Shown here piece after piece: positions 1 to 12,725 of a stretch of DNA of 64,000 nt. Source of the DNA: Microbacterium sp. SZ1 (GTDB lineage: Bacteria; Actinomycetota; Actinomycetes; Actinomycetales; Microbacteriaceae). Position 1 is the stretch's first letter. The number at the start of each line of letters is the position of its first letter. The translations under genes and the position numbers were made by a program. Location: assembly GCF_002362255.1 (NCBI RefSeq), contig NZ_LPVV01000003.1:1-64000 (forward strand), read 5' to 3'. The notes below the pieces were generated by a model that had not been told where the DNA came from, ran no database searches, and saw only the letters and a program-made list of their open reading frames with translations.

Positions 1-352
1 GGGCAACTTCTCAATCTTACCCACCCTGTCTCGCTTGTCAAATCGGCGCGACTCGCGGATCTCAGATCCGCTGCGCAACCGATGACAGCCGCAGAAGGGG
101 TGGATCTCCCATCCTAGACGCACGCGTCTGTTCTCACAAGTGTGAGGTGGGAGGTGGTTCTCCGCTTGAGGGGGGTGAAGCTCTTGGGCCTCTCCGCTTC
201 CCTGTGGGGCGAACAGGTAATAAGTTACGCGGATCCCGGGGTTCTGGCAAATCGGGCGCGGCACCCCGGGCGTGTCGAACGCCATCCGATCACACTTTTC
301 GCAGACCGGAAGCGGAAACCACCTCGACGGCCCGGAGTCGTACGATCGGAGC
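1..352. other. Left-edge region without a convincing gene
   Basis: I see no supported coding region here. The open frames lack family resemblance and overlap in conflicting phases. The stretch presumably holds the promoter of the CoA-transferase gene starting at 353, but no clear -35/-10 pair stands out. Confidence 0.5.
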
Positions 353-1672
353 GTGCCCCCCACCTCGCCGTCAGACACCGCATCCACGCTCCTGGAACGG
401 GTGTGGACGGACATCGGCCTCCGTCCACACGGTGCCGATGACCACCTCGGCGCCGCCGGCGAGACGCCGCTCCCCTCGCGGCTCGCGACGGCGGAGCTCG
501 CCTGGTGCAGTGTGCGCGCGGTCGGACTGGTCAGCGGCATCCGCACGCCCCCTGACGGGGACCGCATAGCGATGTCCTACCGCAGCGACCGCGTGCTCAC
601 CATCGACCGCGCGGCGCCGACGGTGTGGGCACCACTGTCCGGCTTCTGGCAGACGGCCGACGGCTGGATCCGCACCCACGCGAACTACCCCCACCATGCG
701 GCGGCCCTTCGAGGCGCACTCTCCCTGCGCGACGAGTCGACGGCGCGAGATCTCGAACGGATCGTCGGCGACAGGAGATCCGACGAGGTCGTCGCCGCCG
801 TCGCCGACGCCGGCGGCCTTGCTGTTCGAGTCCTCCCCGAGCAGCCGGCCGTCGACCGCGCGCTGCGTCGGTCTCCCCTGGTCGAGCTCGAGCGCTCCCG
901 AGACCGCTCCAGAGTCACCGGCCGGATCGGCTCGGGAGCTCGGCCGCTCGACGGCATCCGCGTGCTCGACCTGACCCGTGTCATCGCGGGTCCGGTGTGC
1001 ACGAGAACCCTCGCGCTACTCGGTGCGGACGTGCTGCGCCTGGATCCTCCGCACCTTCCTGAGCCGGAATGGCAGCACTTCGATACCGGGCACGGAAAGC
1101 GCTCCGCGTTGCTCGACGCCCGGACGGAGCATTTCCGGGCCCTGCTCGATCACGCCGACGTGGTGGTTCTCGGCTACCGATCCTCGTCTCTCGCCCGCCT
1201 CGGTGTCGCTGCGGACGACCTTCTCGCGCGACATCCGTCCCTCGTCGTTGCCGAGCTCAGCGCCTGGGGATGCGATCGTCCGGAGCGGGCGGGTTTCGAC
1301 AGCCTCGTGCAGGCGGAGTCCGGGATCGCCGTGGTCGAGTCTCCAGACGGCGTCCGGCCCGGCGTGCTCCCCGCCCAGGCGCTCGACCACAGCGCCGGCT
1401 ACCTGCTCGCGGCCGGCGTCATTGCCGCGCTGCGACGACAGGAAGACGAGGGCGGCGGGTTCCGCATCAGCACCTCCCTCCGCCGAGTGGCCGCCGAGCT
1501 CCTCGGGATGGCGAGGCAGGATGAGCCGCAACCGGCCCGCGAGTTCGACACCGCGCCGCACGTCGCGACTTTCGACGTGGACGGTCTCCGGCTGACGACC
1601 GCACGGCCAGCGCTCCCCGGTCTCGAATTCGCAGCGCCCCGCCGATGGAGTCGCGATCAGCCGCGCTGGTGA
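353..1672 (+). CDS. CoA transferase, family III (CaiB/BaiF-like)
   Basis: Class III CoA transferases move CoA between acyl-CoA and a carboxylic acid through an enzyme-bound anhydride. Around residue 198 the protein reads LDGIRVLDLTRVIAGPVCTR, the typical start of a CoA_transf_3 domain, followed by LGADVLRLDPP. Further on, FDSLVQAESGIA matches the region holding the catalytic Asp. The first ~190 residues look like a degenerate copy of the same domain, as in the two-domain members of about 440 aa. I prefer the GTG at 353 (439 aa), because the upstream ATG at 272 adds a low-complexity stretch. The 3' end overlaps the convergent DUF4184 gene by 16 bp. The substrate cannot be read from sequence. 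Confidence 0.8.
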   Translation: MPPTSPSDTASTLLERVWTDIGLRPHGADDHLGAAGETPLPSRLATAELAWCSVRAVGLVSGIRTPPDGDRIAMSYRSDRVLTIDRAAPTVWAPLSGFWQTADGWIRTHANYPHHAAALRGALSLRDESTARDLERIVGDRRSDEVVAAVADAGGLAVRVLPEQPAVDRALRRSPLVELERSRDRSRVTGRIGSGARPLDGIRVLDLTRVIAGPVCTRTLALLGADVLRLDPPHLPEPEWQHFDTGHGKRSALLDARTEHFRALLDHADVVVLGYRSSSLARLGVAADDLLARHPSLVVAELSAWGCDRPERAGFDSLVQAESGIAVVESPDGVRPGVLPAQALDHSAGYLLAAGVIAALRRQEDEGGGFRISTSLRRVAAELLGMARQDEPQPAREFDTAPHVATFDVDGLRLTTARPALPGLEFAAPRRWSRDQPRW

Positions 1673-2454
1673 GCGCGACGGAACAGCGGCAGCGAGAGAC
1701 AGAGCACCAGCGTGGCGGCGCCCCACAGAGCGCACGCTGGCGGCAGCATCCGATACGCGAGGTGCTGCACGGTGAAGTCCTCGGTGAAGGGACCGTGGAC
1801 GGCGTAGCCGAGGATCAGGGCGACCAGCAGGACGACCGGGAGGGACGCCCACCACGCGAGGCGCACCCCTGCGGGTACGGACTGCACGACGTCGTCACGC
1901 ACCTCGGCGCGGTCGAGCCACAGGAGCATCCAGACGCCGATGCCGACCAGACCCAGGATGCTCGACCCGTGCTGCAGCCACTTGTATCCCTTGAGCGGCC
2001 CCCACATCTCGTCGAGTGCGGGGAGCACGTCGACGCCCCACCGCCCCTCGTGCGTGAAGAGGTCCCAGACGATGTGCGACACCACGCCGAGCACGAGCGA
2101 GACGGCGAGGAGCACCGGGTACACCGGACGTGGCGGTGCCCCGATCAGCGCGCCTCGAACCGCGGCCACACCGGTCGTCGGCCAGTCAGCCGGCAGGCGC
2201 CGCGCGATCGAGAGCGGGGCGAGCTCGCCGACCGCCGGACGCAGCACCACACGCCAGACGACGAACAGCACAAGGGCGACGACCGCGGTCCACACGACGT
2301 TTGCGAAGGTGTGGGTGAATCCGTAGTCGAGGCCGACGCCGCGCAGGAACAGGGGCAGATCGGGTGTCATGGCGCCGATCGCGATCGCGGCGGGCACGAG
2401 CGGCGTCCGGATGAACGGCAGCGCCACCAGCGCGTGGCTCGGCGTGAACGGCAT
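1657..2454 (-). CDS. DUF4184 family integral membrane protein
   Basis: This 265-aa polytopic membrane protein opens with MPFTPSHALVALPF and carries TPDLPLFLRG near residue 30 and SHIVWDLFTHEGRWG near residue 125. The conserved Pro/His/Asp pattern is that of DUF4184, distantly like the YdjM metal-dependent membrane hydrolases (family knowledge). About six hydrophobic segments follow. The role is unknown. It is convergent with the CoA transferase and co-oriented with tyrS upstream of it on the minus strand. Confidence 0.8.
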   Translation of the reverse strand: MPFTPSHALVALPFIRTPLVPAAIAIGAMTPDLPLFLRGVGLDYGFTHTFANVVWTAVVALVLFVVWRVVLRPAVGELAPLSIARRLPADWPTTGVAAVRGALIGAPPRPVYPVLLAVSLVLGVVSHIVWDLFTHEGRWGVDVLPALDEMWGPLKGYKWLQHGSSILGLVGIGVWMLLWLDRAEVRDDVVQSVPAGVRLAWWASLPVVLLVALILGYAVHGPFTEDFTVQHLAYRMLPPACALWGAATLVLCLSLPLFRRAHQRG

Positions 2455-2491
2455 GGCTGTCTCCTGTCGAGCGACGAACCCGTGAAGCCTA

Positions 2492-2527
2492 ACGGCGGCG
2501 ACCTGGGAACACCCGGATCGCCGCCGT
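2492..2527 (-). terminator. Hairpin terminator downstream of tyrS
   Basis: A perfect 10-bp inverted repeat (ACGGCGGCGA / TCGCCGCCGT) with a 16-nt loop begins 11 nt after the tyrS stop codon. It has no U-run, which is common for actinobacterial terminators. Confidence 0.5.
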
Positions 2528-2537
2528 CAGGATCGGA

Positions 2538-3839
2538 TCAGGAGACGAAGACCCCTGCGAGGGTCTTCTTGCCGCGTCGCAGAACCGAGACGCCGCCGGG
2601 GAGCGAGCCCCGCACGGTCCCGCTCTCGTCTTCGACGCGGACGCCGTCGAGCGAGACGCCGCCCTGGGCGATCGCTCGCCGTGCTTCAGAGAGGCTCGAC
2701 ACGAGACCCGTCGCGACGAGTGCGTCGACGACGGGCGTGCCGGAGGCGAGCGATGCATTCGGCAGCTCCTCGAGCGCGGTCCGCAGCGTCCCGGCATCCA
2801 GGGTCGTCAGGTCGCCCTGGCCGAACAGGGCCTCGGATGCCGCGATGACGGCCGCGGCCGCATCGATACCGTGCACCGTGGCCACCACCTCGAGCGCGAG
2901 ACGCTTCTGCGCCGCGCGGCGGAACGGCTCGGACTCGACGAGCGCCGCGTACTCCTCGATCTCGGCACGACTCAGGAACGTGAACACCTTGAGTCGATCG
3001 ATCACGTCGGCATCCGCCGTGCTCAACCAGAACTGGTACATGCGGTACGGGCTGCACATCTCGGCGTCGAGCCAGATCGCGTTGCCCTCGCTCTTGCCGA
3101 ACTTCGTGCCGTCGCTGTTGGTGATCAGCGGCGTTCCGATCGCATGCACCGAGACGCCCTCGACGCGGTGGATGAGGTCCGTGCCGCTCGTGAGGTTGCC
3201 CCACTGGTCCGATCCGCCGGTCTGCAGGACGCAGTCGTACTGGCGGTAGAGCTCCAGGAAATCCATGCCCTGGAGGATCTGGTAGCTGAACTCGGTGTAG
3301 CTGATGCCTGCATCCGAGTTCAGGCGCGCGGCGACGGCATCCTTCTTGAGCATCGTGCCGACACGGTAGTGCTTGCCGATCTCGCGGAGGAAGTCGATCG
3401 CCGACAGCGGCGCCGTCCAGTCGAGGTTGTTCACGATGCGCGCTGCGTTGTCGCCCTCGAAGCTCAGGTAGCGCTCGACCTGTGCGCGCAGCCGATCGAC
3501 CCACTCGCCGACGGTCTCGCGGGTGTTCAGCGTGCGCTCGGCCGTGGGCCGCGGGTCACCGATCAGACCGGTCGACCCACCGACGAGGCCGAGGGGCTTG
3601 TGGCCGGCGAGCTGGATGCGCCGCAGAGTCAGCAGCTGCACGAGATTGCCGAGGTGCAGGCTGGGTGCCGTCGGATCGAAGCCGCAGTAATACGTGATCG
3701 GATCCCCGGCGAGAAGGGCGCGCAGCGCCTCCTGATCGGTGGACACATGGACGAGGCCGCGCCACAGCAGTTCGTCCCACACGTTCTCGAACGTGGGATC
3801 GATCGCCGGCGCGGCGGTCGTCAGAGCGGAATCAGACAC
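2538..3839 (-). CDS. tyrS: Tyrosine--tRNA ligase
   Basis: Charges tRNA-Tyr with tyrosine in the cytoplasm. The 433-aa protein has normal bacterial TyrRS length. The class I HIGH-type signature is HLGN at residues 62-65 (DPTAPSLHLGNL). The KMSKS-type loop is KFGKS at 246-250. GGSDQWGN near 208-215 lines the tyrosine site. The last ~70 residues form an S4 RNA-binding domain (EARRAIAQGGVSLDGVRV). It appears monocistronic, with its own hairpin downstream. Confidence 0.97.
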   Translation of the reverse strand: MSDSALTTAAPAIDPTFENVWDELLWRGLVHVSTDQEALRALLAGDPITYYCGFDPTAPSLHLGNLVQLLTLRRIQLAGHKPLGLVGGSTGLIGDPRPTAERTLNTRETVGEWVDRLRAQVERYLSFEGDNAARIVNNLDWTAPLSAIDFLREIGKHYRVGTMLKKDAVAARLNSDAGISYTEFSYQILQGMDFLELYRQYDCVLQTGGSDQWGNLTSGTDLIHRVEGVSVHAIGTPLITNSDGTKFGKSEGNAIWLDAEMCSPYRMYQFWLSTADADVIDRLKVFTFLSRAEIEEYAALVESEPFRRAAQKRLALEVVATVHGIDAAAAVIAASEALFGQGDLTTLDAGTLRTALEELPNASLASGTPVVDALVATGLVSSLSEARRAIAQGGVSLDGVRVEDESGTVRGSLPGGVSVLRRGKKTLAGVFVS

Positions 3840-3885
3840 GCGATCCAGGCTATCAGCGCGGATCGCGTCACATCGCGCCGCGCGG

Positions 3886-4710
3886 TCAGCTGTGCGCGGC
3901 CCACCACACGAGGAACGCAGCGCCGAGGGCGATCACCCAGCTGACGAGGCTGCCCACGAGGAAGTACTCGGCGCGGGCACCGGTCTCGCCGTCACGGGAG
4001 ATCTCGGGGAACCGGACGATTCCCTTCGCGGCGAGCATGGCGGCGAGGATCGGGTACGCCGCCGCGAGGGTGAGGATCAGCACGAGAATCCGCTCGAGCG
4101 GTCCGATCAGACGCCCACCCTTGAACCCGCTGCGCGGGTCGACCGGTCCCGAGGCCGCGGTGGGTGCGATCGGGTCGCCAGCGGCATCCGTCGTCGTAGA
4201 GAGAGGCGGCGCGGTCGTCGTCATGGCAGCGGGCTCGGACTCCGACGGAGCGTTCGTCCGGGCGATGTCGACCGGTCGCCAGGTGTGCTCGCCGTCGAGG
4301 GCGGCGCGCACGACGAGGTTCGCGGATTCGAGGAGGAACACGGCGGCCCCGAAGCTGAGCACCGCGAGATCGAAGGGGACCTCGCCGAACGGTGACCGCA
4401 GCTCCCAGATCCCTCCGATCAGGCCGGTGTCCTGACGGGGGCCGAGCCAGACCACGGCGCCGATGACGAGGATGCCGAGCAGCACCGCCGGCCAGAAACC
4501 CAGCGGCGCGCGACGCTCGGAGGGCATGCACCACACCCACAGCGCGCCGACCGCCAGCGCGGCGATCATCGGGAGCAGGGCGTCGCTCACGCTGCCGAGC
4601 AGCAGCAGGATGATCGCGACCGTCAGATAGCCGATCCAGCGGCGTGGCGCGAACTGCCGCACGAGGTCGGCCGCTCCGACGGCGAGCAGGGCGAAACCGG
4701 CGGTGATCAT
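3886..4710 (-). CDS. Membrane protein paired with SatD
   Basis: A 274-aa protein with about four N-terminal hydrophobic segments, a Ser/Thr/Pro-rich linker (around residues 155-195) and a C-terminal membrane region. The C-terminal part (GGRLIGPLERI, AAKGIVRFPE, AEYFLVGSLVS) resembles the C-terminal block of SatD-linked DUF3307-type membrane proteins: IG-x-LER, then AK-x-x-x-RF, then AEY-x-x-G. It overlaps satD by 4 bp (ATGA), so the two are probably co-translated. Function unknown. Confidence 0.65.
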   Translation of the reverse strand: MITAGFALLAVGAADLVRQFAPRRWIGYLTVAIILLLLGSVSDALLPMIAALAVGALWVWCMPSERRAPLGFWPAVLLGILVIGAVVWLGPRQDTGLIGGIWELRSPFGEVPFDLAVLSFGAAVFLLESANLVVRAALDGEHTWRPVDIARTNAPSESEPAAMTTTAPPLSTTTDAAGDPIAPTAASGPVDPRSGFKGGRLIGPLERILVLILTLAAAYPILAAMLAAKGIVRFPEISRDGETGARAEYFLVGSLVSWVIALGAAFLVWWAAHS

Positions 4711-5351
4711 GAGGTGCCTCCCCGGAGAGCGACGACCCCGTCTAGGATCGCGGTGCTGCCGGCATTGCGCAGGGACTTCGACACGCTCGGCTGCGTGATC
4801 CCCTCCTCGTCGGCGAGGTCGAGCTGGGAACGACCGATCAGGCGCCCATAGGTGAGGCGCCGTTCGCGTTCGGACATCGCGCCGACGAGTTCGTCGCGCA
4901 CGAGCAGGTACGCGTTCGAAGCGGCGATCGTGCTCTCCATCACCTCATCCTGCCCCGGGGCACCGACAATCCACGTCCTCGAGCGGGGGACGGTGCGCCC
5001 CTCCTTCGCGTGCACGGTCTCGATCGCCTCTCGCGCGGCGTACCAGCCGGGACCGTCGGCGAGCTCGCGGTGCACCGATTCCACCGAGCTGACCGCTCCG
5101 ATGCCGACGCCGAACCGGAAGCCGACCCCGTCGGGCAGGCGCAGCTGGATCATGAGCAACGAGATCAGGGCGTCTTCCAGGCGACGGTAGACGCCCTGCT
5201 GCTCGTCGCCTACTGTGGGCGTGAGCGGCTGGCTCGCGAGCGGTATGTCCTGCTCGACGAGAGCGATCGTCTTATCGAGCACGCGCTGCGCGGCGGAGCG
5301 ATCGTCGAGCTTGCGAGAGCCCACGATGTCGGCGACCACGGCGATGACCAT
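4707..5351 (-). CDS. SatD family protein with C-terminal HTH
   Basis: A 214-aa protein starting MVIAVVADIVGSRKLDDR, the hallmark of the SatD family (named from the Streptococcus acid-tolerance locus). The middle holds a nucleotidyl-cyclase-like GVGIGAVSS segment. The last ~50 residues (YGRLIGRSQLDLADEEGITQ followed by PSVSKSLRNAG) are a helix-turn-helix of the kind that recognises a preceding sequence-specific site, so it may regulate its own divergent promoter region. The downstream membrane gene overlaps by 4 bp. The molecular activity of the family is unsettled. Confidence 0.8.
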   Translation of the reverse strand: MVIAVVADIVGSRKLDDRSAAQRVLDKTIALVEQDIPLASQPLTPTVGDEQQGVYRRLEDALISLLMIQLRLPDGVGFRFGVGIGAVSSVESVHRELADGPGWYAAREAIETVHAKEGRTVPRSRTWIVGAPGQDEVMESTIAASNAYLLVRDELVGAMSERERRLTYGRLIGRSQLDLADEEGITQPSVSKSLRNAGSTAILDGVVALRGGTS

Positions 5352-5410
5352 GCGATAACCATATCACGCATATTCGAAGTTTATGCCTTATTTGGCTATA
5401 GGCTGTCGTT
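5352..5410. promoter_or_regulatory. AT-rich divergent promoter region of satD and the DUF1349 gene
   Basis: These 59 bp are far more AT-rich than their surroundings. They contain an imperfect palindrome with CATATTC and GTTTATG arms and the -10-like TATAGG close before the plus-strand ATG at 5411. Both divergent promoters must lie here. SatD's own HTH is a natural candidate regulator (inference). Confidence 0.45.
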
Positions 5411-5998
5411 ATGCCTGATGCAGACATCCTCCCCTGGACCCAGGGCACCTGGACCACCGCTCCCGCAGCGATCGACTCCGCCGACGACCGCCTCGCCGTC
5501 ACCGCCGTCGAGGGCAGCGACGCCTGGCGGCACACGGCCTATGGCTTCGTGCACGACACCGAGCACGCGCTGCTCGCACCGCTCCGGGTGGGCGAGGCCG
5601 TCGAAGTCTCCTTCCGCGCACCCTGGACCGGCCAATTCGACCAGGCCGGCGTCTTCGTCCGGACCGACGACCAGCACTGGGTCAAAGCCGGCGTCGAATA
5701 TGCCGACGGACACCTCGGCCTGGGCGCTGTCGTGACGGCGATCCGCTCCGACTGGTCGGTGGGCCATGTCGACGACTGGCTCGACAGCGAGATCACCGTG
5801 CGCGTGAGCCGATGGACGGATGCCGTGATCGTCCGAGCCCGCGCGGACGATGGACCGTGGCGACTCGTGCGGGTCGCGCCGTTCGACGGCGAGGCGACGG
5901 CCTCCGCCGGCCCCTTCCTCGCCGCGCCGACGCGCGCCGGACTCACCGTCACGTTCACCCGCTGGGCGCGGACCGACGCCGACGGCGCGCTGCACTGA
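5411..5998 (+). CDS. DUF1349 domain protein (concanavalin-like fold)
   Basis: This 195-aa soluble protein carries the DUF1349 pattern: FRAPWTGQFDQAGVFVRTDD (about 76-95), then HWVKAGVEYADG and DGPWRLVRVA. The family adopts a jelly-roll lectin/glucanase-like fold related to yeast YLR; its substrate is unknown. It is divergent from satD and shares the AT-rich promoter region. Confidence 0.8.
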   Translation: MPDADILPWTQGTWTTAPAAIDSADDRLAVTAVEGSDAWRHTAYGFVHDTEHALLAPLRVGEAVEVSFRAPWTGQFDQAGVFVRTDDQHWVKAGVEYADGHLGLGAVVTAIRSDWSVGHVDDWLDSEITVRVSRWTDAVIVRARADDGPWRLVRVAPFDGEATASAGPFLAAPTRAGLTVTFTRWARTDADGALH

Positions 5999-6028
5999 CA
6001 CGGGACGAACTCGCGACCCGGTTCCGCG

Positions 6029-8384
<2,356 letters not shown>

Positions 8385-8388
<4 letters not shown>

Positions 8389-9596
8389 GCGTGAGCCTTT
8401 CCGGAGTCGGTGAGAGATGCCGAGACGTCGGCGAGCGCGGCGGCGAACAGGTCGCGGAACTCGGCGAGCTCGGCATCCCCGATCGTGAGGGCCGGCGCGA
8501 TGCGCACGGTCTCGGGGTTGGCCGCGTTGACGATGAGGCCGTGCGCCTGAGCGGCTGCCACGACATCGCCGGCGACCGGAGCGCTGAGCCCGACACCGAT
8601 CAGCAGACCGCGCCCGCGCACCTCGGCGACGAGCGGCGAGTCGAGACCGGTGATGATCTCGCGCAGCTCCTCCCCGCGACGGGCCGCGTTGTCGACGAGG
8701 CCCGCGCGCTCGATCTCCGCGAGCACCGCATCGGCTACGGCGGTGGCGAGCGGGTTGCCGCCGAACGTCGATCCGTGCGACCCCGGTGTGAACAGCGAGC
8801 TCGCCCCCCCGTAGGTGACGAGTGCGCCGATCGGGAAGCCGCCGCCGATACCCTTCGCGAGCGTGATGGCGTCGGGCGTGATGCCCTCGTGACTGAAGCC
8901 GAACCAGGCTCCGGTGCGACCCGCGCCGGTCTGGATCTCGTCGACGATCAGCAGGGCACCGTGCGTGAGCGTCAGCGACCGCGCTGCCTGCAGGTACCCG
9001 TCGGGCAGATCGACGACGCCCGCCTCACCCTGGATGGGTTCGACGATGACGGCGGCGACGCGGTCATCGATCGCGGCTTCGAGCGCCTCGATCGTGGCCG
9101 GGATGTGCTCGACGCCTCCGGGCATGGGTTCGAAAGGAGCACGCATCGACGACTTGGCGGTGAGGGCGAGCGACCCCATGGTGCGACCGTGGAAGCCGTT
9201 CTCCAGTGCGAGGATGCGCGGCCTGTCGGCACCTCCGTGCAGACGGGCGAGCTTGAAAGCCGCTTCGTTCGCCTCGGCTCCCGAGTTAGAGAAGAAGACG
9301 CGGCCGTCGATGCCCGCGCCGGCGAGGCGCTTGAGGCGCGCCGCGAGAGCGAGCTGCGGCGGCGTGGCGAAGTAGTTGGAGACGTGCGCGAGGGTCGCCG
9401 CCTGCGTCGCGACCGCATCGACGAACACCGGATGCGCGTGACCGAGCGAGGTCACGGCGATGCCCGCGAGGAAGTCGAGGTGACGGGTGCCCTCCGAGTC
9501 CCAGAGGTACGAACCCTCGCCTCGTGTGAGGAGAGCGAGGCGGCGTCCCGCATTGAGGACCAGGTCGTTCTCCGCGTCGTCCTGCCACGTGCTCAT
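8385..9596 (-). CDS. argD: Acetylornithine aminotransferase
   Basis: PLP-dependent class III aminotransferase converting N-acetylglutamate semialdehyde to N-acetylornithine. Motifs: [16 protein letters not shown], the cofactor Asp in [15 protein letters not shown] and the Schiff-base lysine in [16 protein letters not shown]. The start [10 protein letters not shown] at 9596 overlaps the argB stop and gives 403 aa. The longer upstream frame is an argB shadow. Confidence 0.95.
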
Positions 9597-10510
9597 GCCG
9601 TCGTCCCTGCGCTTCCCTTGACCACTTCTGTTCCGATTCCCTTGCTCGTGAAGAGTTCGACGAGTACCGAGTGCGGCACCCGTCCGTCGATGATCGCCGC
9701 GGCGTCGACGCCGCCCTCGACCGCGTCGAGGCATGCGCGCATCTTCGGGATCATGCCCGACTCCAGAGAGGGCAGCATGTCGACGAGCGCGTCCGAGGTC
9801 AGATGAGATACGAGGGAGTCGCGGTTGGGCCAGTCGGCGTAGAGTCCTGGCACATCGGTGAGGATGACGAGCTTGCGCGCCTTCAGCGCCACGGCGAGCG
9901 CGGCCGCCGCGGCATCGGCGTTCACGTTGAGCGACTGACCAGGGTGGTCGAGGTCCGGAGCGATACTCGACACCACGGGGACCCGTCCGGCCGACAGGTG
10001 GTCGAGCACCGGGGTCGGGTCGACCTGCACGACGTCGCCGACCCGACCGAGGTCGATCTCCTCGCCGTCCACGACGACCCCGCGGCGGCGGCCTCCGAAG
10101 AGCCCGGCGTCCTCCCCGCTGAGGCCGGTCGCGATCGGGCCGTGGGAGTTGATCTTCGACACGAGCTGCGGGTTCACCTGACCGGTGAGCACCATCCGCA
10201 CGACGCCGATGGCCTCCGTGTTGGTGACGCGATAGCCGCCCTTGAACTCACTGGGGATCTCGAGACGCTCGAGCATGTTCGAGATCTGCGGTCCCCCGCC
10301 GTGCACGACGACCGGCAGCACGCCGACGTAGCGCAGATACGCGATGTCCTGGGCGAAGGCCTCCTGCAGCTCGTCCGAGACCATCGCGTTGCCGCCGTAC
10401 TTGACGACGACGATCTGGTCGCGGAACTTCTTCAGCCACGGCAGGGACTCGATGAGCGTCGATGCCTTCGCTGCGGCGACGTCGGGCGTTGTGTCCTGGA
10501 TGTCGGTCAT
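9593..10510 (-). CDS. argB: Acetylglutamate kinase
   Basis: Phosphorylates N-acetylglutamate, the committed and usually arginine-inhibited step. The 305-aa amino-acid-kinase fold shows VVKYGGNAM for [12 protein letters not shown] for the substrate and [13 protein letters not shown]. The extended N-terminal helix (residues 1-30) is the element that in other ArgB proteins mediates hexamer formation and arginine inhibition (family knowledge). It overlaps argD and argJ by 4 bp each. Confidence 0.96.
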   Translation of the reverse strand: MTDIQDTTPDVAAAKASTLIESLPWLKKFRDQIVVVKYGGNAMVSDELQEAFAQDIAYLRYVGVLPVVVHGGGPQISNMLERLEIPSEFKGGYRVTNTEAIGVVRMVLTGQVNPQLVSKINSHGPIATGLSGEDAGLFGGRRRGVVVDGEEIDLGRVGDVVQVDPTPVLDHLSAGRVPVVSSIAPDLDHPGQSLNVNADAAAAALAVALKARKLVILTDVPGLYADWPNRDSLVSHLTSDALVDMLPSLESGMIPKMRACLDAVEGGVDAAAIIDGRVPHSVLVELFTSKGIGTEVVKGSAGTTA

Positions 10511-11664
10511 GAGGCGTAGGCGCTGTTCTCGTGCACGTAGTCGTGGGTGAGGTCGTTGGTGAGGATCGTCGCCGTCTCGTCGCCGACCTTGAGGTCGATG
10601 ACGAGGTGCGTGGCGCGCGGCGAGAGGTCGACCTCCTCGCGCGGACGGTCGGGGCCGCCCTCACTGCACACGCGGACACCGTTCATCCACACGTCCACGT
10701 CGTAGGGATCGAACTGTGCGTTCGTCGTGCCGATCGCGGCGAGCACTCGGCCCCAGTTGGGGTCGTTGCCGAAGATCGCCGCCTTGAAGAGGTTGTTGCG
10801 GGCGACGGAGCGGCCGACCTCGACGGCATCCGTCTCGGACGCGGCGTGGCGCACCTCGATCGTGATGTCGTGGCTCGCGCCCTCGGCGTCGCCCTGGAGC
10901 TTCACGGCGAGCTCCTGGCACAGCTCACGGAGCGCGGCCCCGAAGTCGTCGAGCGCGGGTGCGACACCCGATGCCCCGTTGGCGAGGAGCGTCACCTGGT
11001 CGTTGGTCGACATGCACCCGTCCGAATCGAGCCGGTCGAACGTGCGACCGGTCGCGGCCCGCAGCGCGGCGTCGGCCTCCAGGGGCTCGAGCACGGCATC
11101 CGTGGTGATGACGACGAGCATGGTCGCGAGACCGGGCGCGAGCATGCCTGCCCCCTTGGCCATGCCGCCGATGGTCCATCCGTCGCGGCTCACGACGGCG
11201 GTCTTCGAGACGCTGTCGGTGGTCATGATGGCCTCGGCGGCGATCTCCCCGCCGTCCGGCGAGAGCTCGGCGATGGCCTGCTCCGTACCGGCGAGCACCT
11301 TGCCTCGGAACACCTCGTCGCCCACGCCGATGAGCCCGGTCGAGCAGATGAGCACGTCGCCCGCACTGATGCCCAGGAGCTCGGCGGCCTTCTCGGCGGT
11401 CTGGTGCGTGGTCTGGAAGCCGAAGCTTCCGGTGAAGCAGTTCGCCCCGCCCGAGTTCAGCACGACGGCCTCGACCACGCGATCGGCGACCGCCTGCTGC
11501 GACCAGATGATCGGGTTGGCCTTGGCCCGGTTGCTGGTGAACACGGCGGCGCCCACCTTGCGGGGCCCGCGGTTGACGACGACGGCGACATCGGGCTTGC
11601 CGGTCGACTTGAGTCCGGCGGCGACTCCGGCCGCCTCGAATCCTGCGGGGGCGGTGACGCTCAC
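10507..11664 (-). CDS. argJ: Glutamate N-acetyltransferase / amino-acid acetyltransferase
   Basis: Recycles acetyl from N-acetylornithine to glutamate, making the pathway cyclic. The 385-aa protein has the self-cleavage motif [14 protein letters not shown]. By homology, cleavage falls between A180 and T181, and the new N-terminal Thr is the nucleophile. The GTG start at 11664 overlaps the argC stop (GTGA). The C-terminus FGNDPNWGR...NSAYAS is family-typical. Whether it is mono- or bifunctional cannot be told from sequence. Confidence 0.95.
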   Translation of the reverse strand: MSVTAPAGFEAAGVAAGLKSTGKPDVAVVVNRGPRKVGAAVFTSNRAKANPIIWSQQAVADRVVEAVVLNSGGANCFTGSFGFQTTHQTAEKAAELLGISAGDVLICSTGLIGVGDEVFRGKVLAGTEQAIAELSPDGGEIAAEAIMTTDSVSKTAVVSRDGWTIGGMAKGAGMLAPGLATMLVVITTDAVLEPLEADAALRAATGRTFDRLDSDGCMSTNDQVTLLANGASGVAPALDDFGAALRELCQELAVKLQGDAEGASHDITIEVRHAASETDAVEVGRSVARNNLFKAAIFGNDPNWGRVLAAIGTTNAQFDPYDVDVWMNGVRVCSEGGPDRPREEVDLSPRATHLVIDLKVGDETATILTNDLTHDYVHENSAYAS

Positions 11665-12725
11665 GGCGCGACTCCGTTCACTGAGAGGGCGCGGGACTCG
11701 GGGAGCCCCAGCGCGAGGTTCATTGCTTGCACGGCGGCGCCGGCCGTGCCTTTGACGAGGTTGTCGACGGCGGTGACGACGGTCACGCGGTTCGCGGCCC
11801 GATCGATCGCGAGTCCCATGAGCGCGGTGTTCGCGCCGAGGACGTCCGCGGTGCGAGGGAACTGCCCGGCGGGCAGCAGCTGCACGAAGGTCTCGTCGCC
11901 GTAGGCCGACTCCCACGCGGCGCGGATCTCTTCGTCGGTGACGCCCTCGACGATCGGCGCCGTCGAGGTCGCGAGGATGCCCCGCGACATCGGCACGAGC
12001 ACCGGCGTGAAGGAGATCCGGATGCGGTCCTCGGCCGCGTCGGGCGTGATGCCGGATGCCGCGGCGAGGGCCTGCCGGATCTCCGGGATGTGCCGGTGGG
12101 TGCCGCCGACCGCGTACGGGTTGGCCGTGCCGAGGATCTCGCTCGCCAGCAGGTTGGTCTTGAGGCTCTTGCCGGCGCCCGAGGGGCCGACCGCGAGCAC
12201 GGAGACGATATCGCGGGGGTCGATGACACCGGCCGCGACTCCCGGTGCGAGGCTGAGGCTGACGGTCGAGGCGTTGCAGCCCGGCGCGGCGATCCTGGTC
12301 GCACCCCGCAGCTGCTCGCGCTGCTTGACGCCGCCCGCGAGGAGCTCAGGAACCCCATAGGTCCAGGCGTCGTGGAAGGCTCCCCCGTAGAAGGCGTCCC
12401 AGGCGTTCCGGGAGGTGAGCCGGTGGTCGGCCCCCGCGTCGATCACGAGCGGGGTGTCGCCCAGCGCGTCGGTGTACTGACCCGATTGCCCATGAGGCAG
12501 CGCGAGGAAGACGATGTCGTGCCCGGCGAGGACCTCGGGGGTTGTGTCCTGCAGCGTGAGGTGGGCGAGCGAGCGCAGGTGGGGCTGGTGCCGGACGAGC
12601 GGCTGCCCGGCGTTCGAGTGGGCCGTGACGGTGCGGATCTCGATGTCGGGATGCCCGGCGAGGAGGCGTAGGATCTCGCCGCCCGCATAGCCGGATGCGC
12701 CGGAGACGGCGACGGAATACGTCAT
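11661..12725 (-). CDS. argC: N-acetyl-gamma-glutamyl-phosphate reductase
   Basis: NADPH-dependent reductase of the third arginine step and first structural gene of the operon. The 354-aa protein has the Rossmann entry [16 protein letters not shown] and the catalytic Cys in [14 protein letters not shown]. No clear ArgR box is visible just upstream. Instead, a possible Arg-rich leader peptide (12834-12914) precedes it by 108 bp. Confidence 0.95.
   Translation of the reverse strand: MTYSVAVSGASGYAGGEILRLLAGHPDIEIRTVTAHSNAGQPLVRHQPHLRSLAHLTLQDTTPEVLAGHDIVFLALPHGQSGQYTDALGDTPLVIDAGADHRLTSRNAWDAFYGGAFHDAWTYGVPELLAGGVKQREQLRGATRIAAPGCNASTVSLSLAPGVAAGVIDPRDIVSVLAVGPSGAGKSLKTNLLASEILGTANPYAVGGTHRHIPEIRQALAAASGITPDAAEDRIRISFTPVLVPMSRGILATSTAPIVEGVTDEEIRAAWESAYGDETFVQLLPAGQFPRTADVLGANTALMGLAIDRAANRVTVVTAVDNLVKGTAGAAVQAMNLALGLPESRALSVNGVAP

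Noticed and set aside
147..569. Alternative frames over the start of the CoA-transferase gene
   Set aside because: Compositional shadows. The family domain is only in the frame starting at 353.
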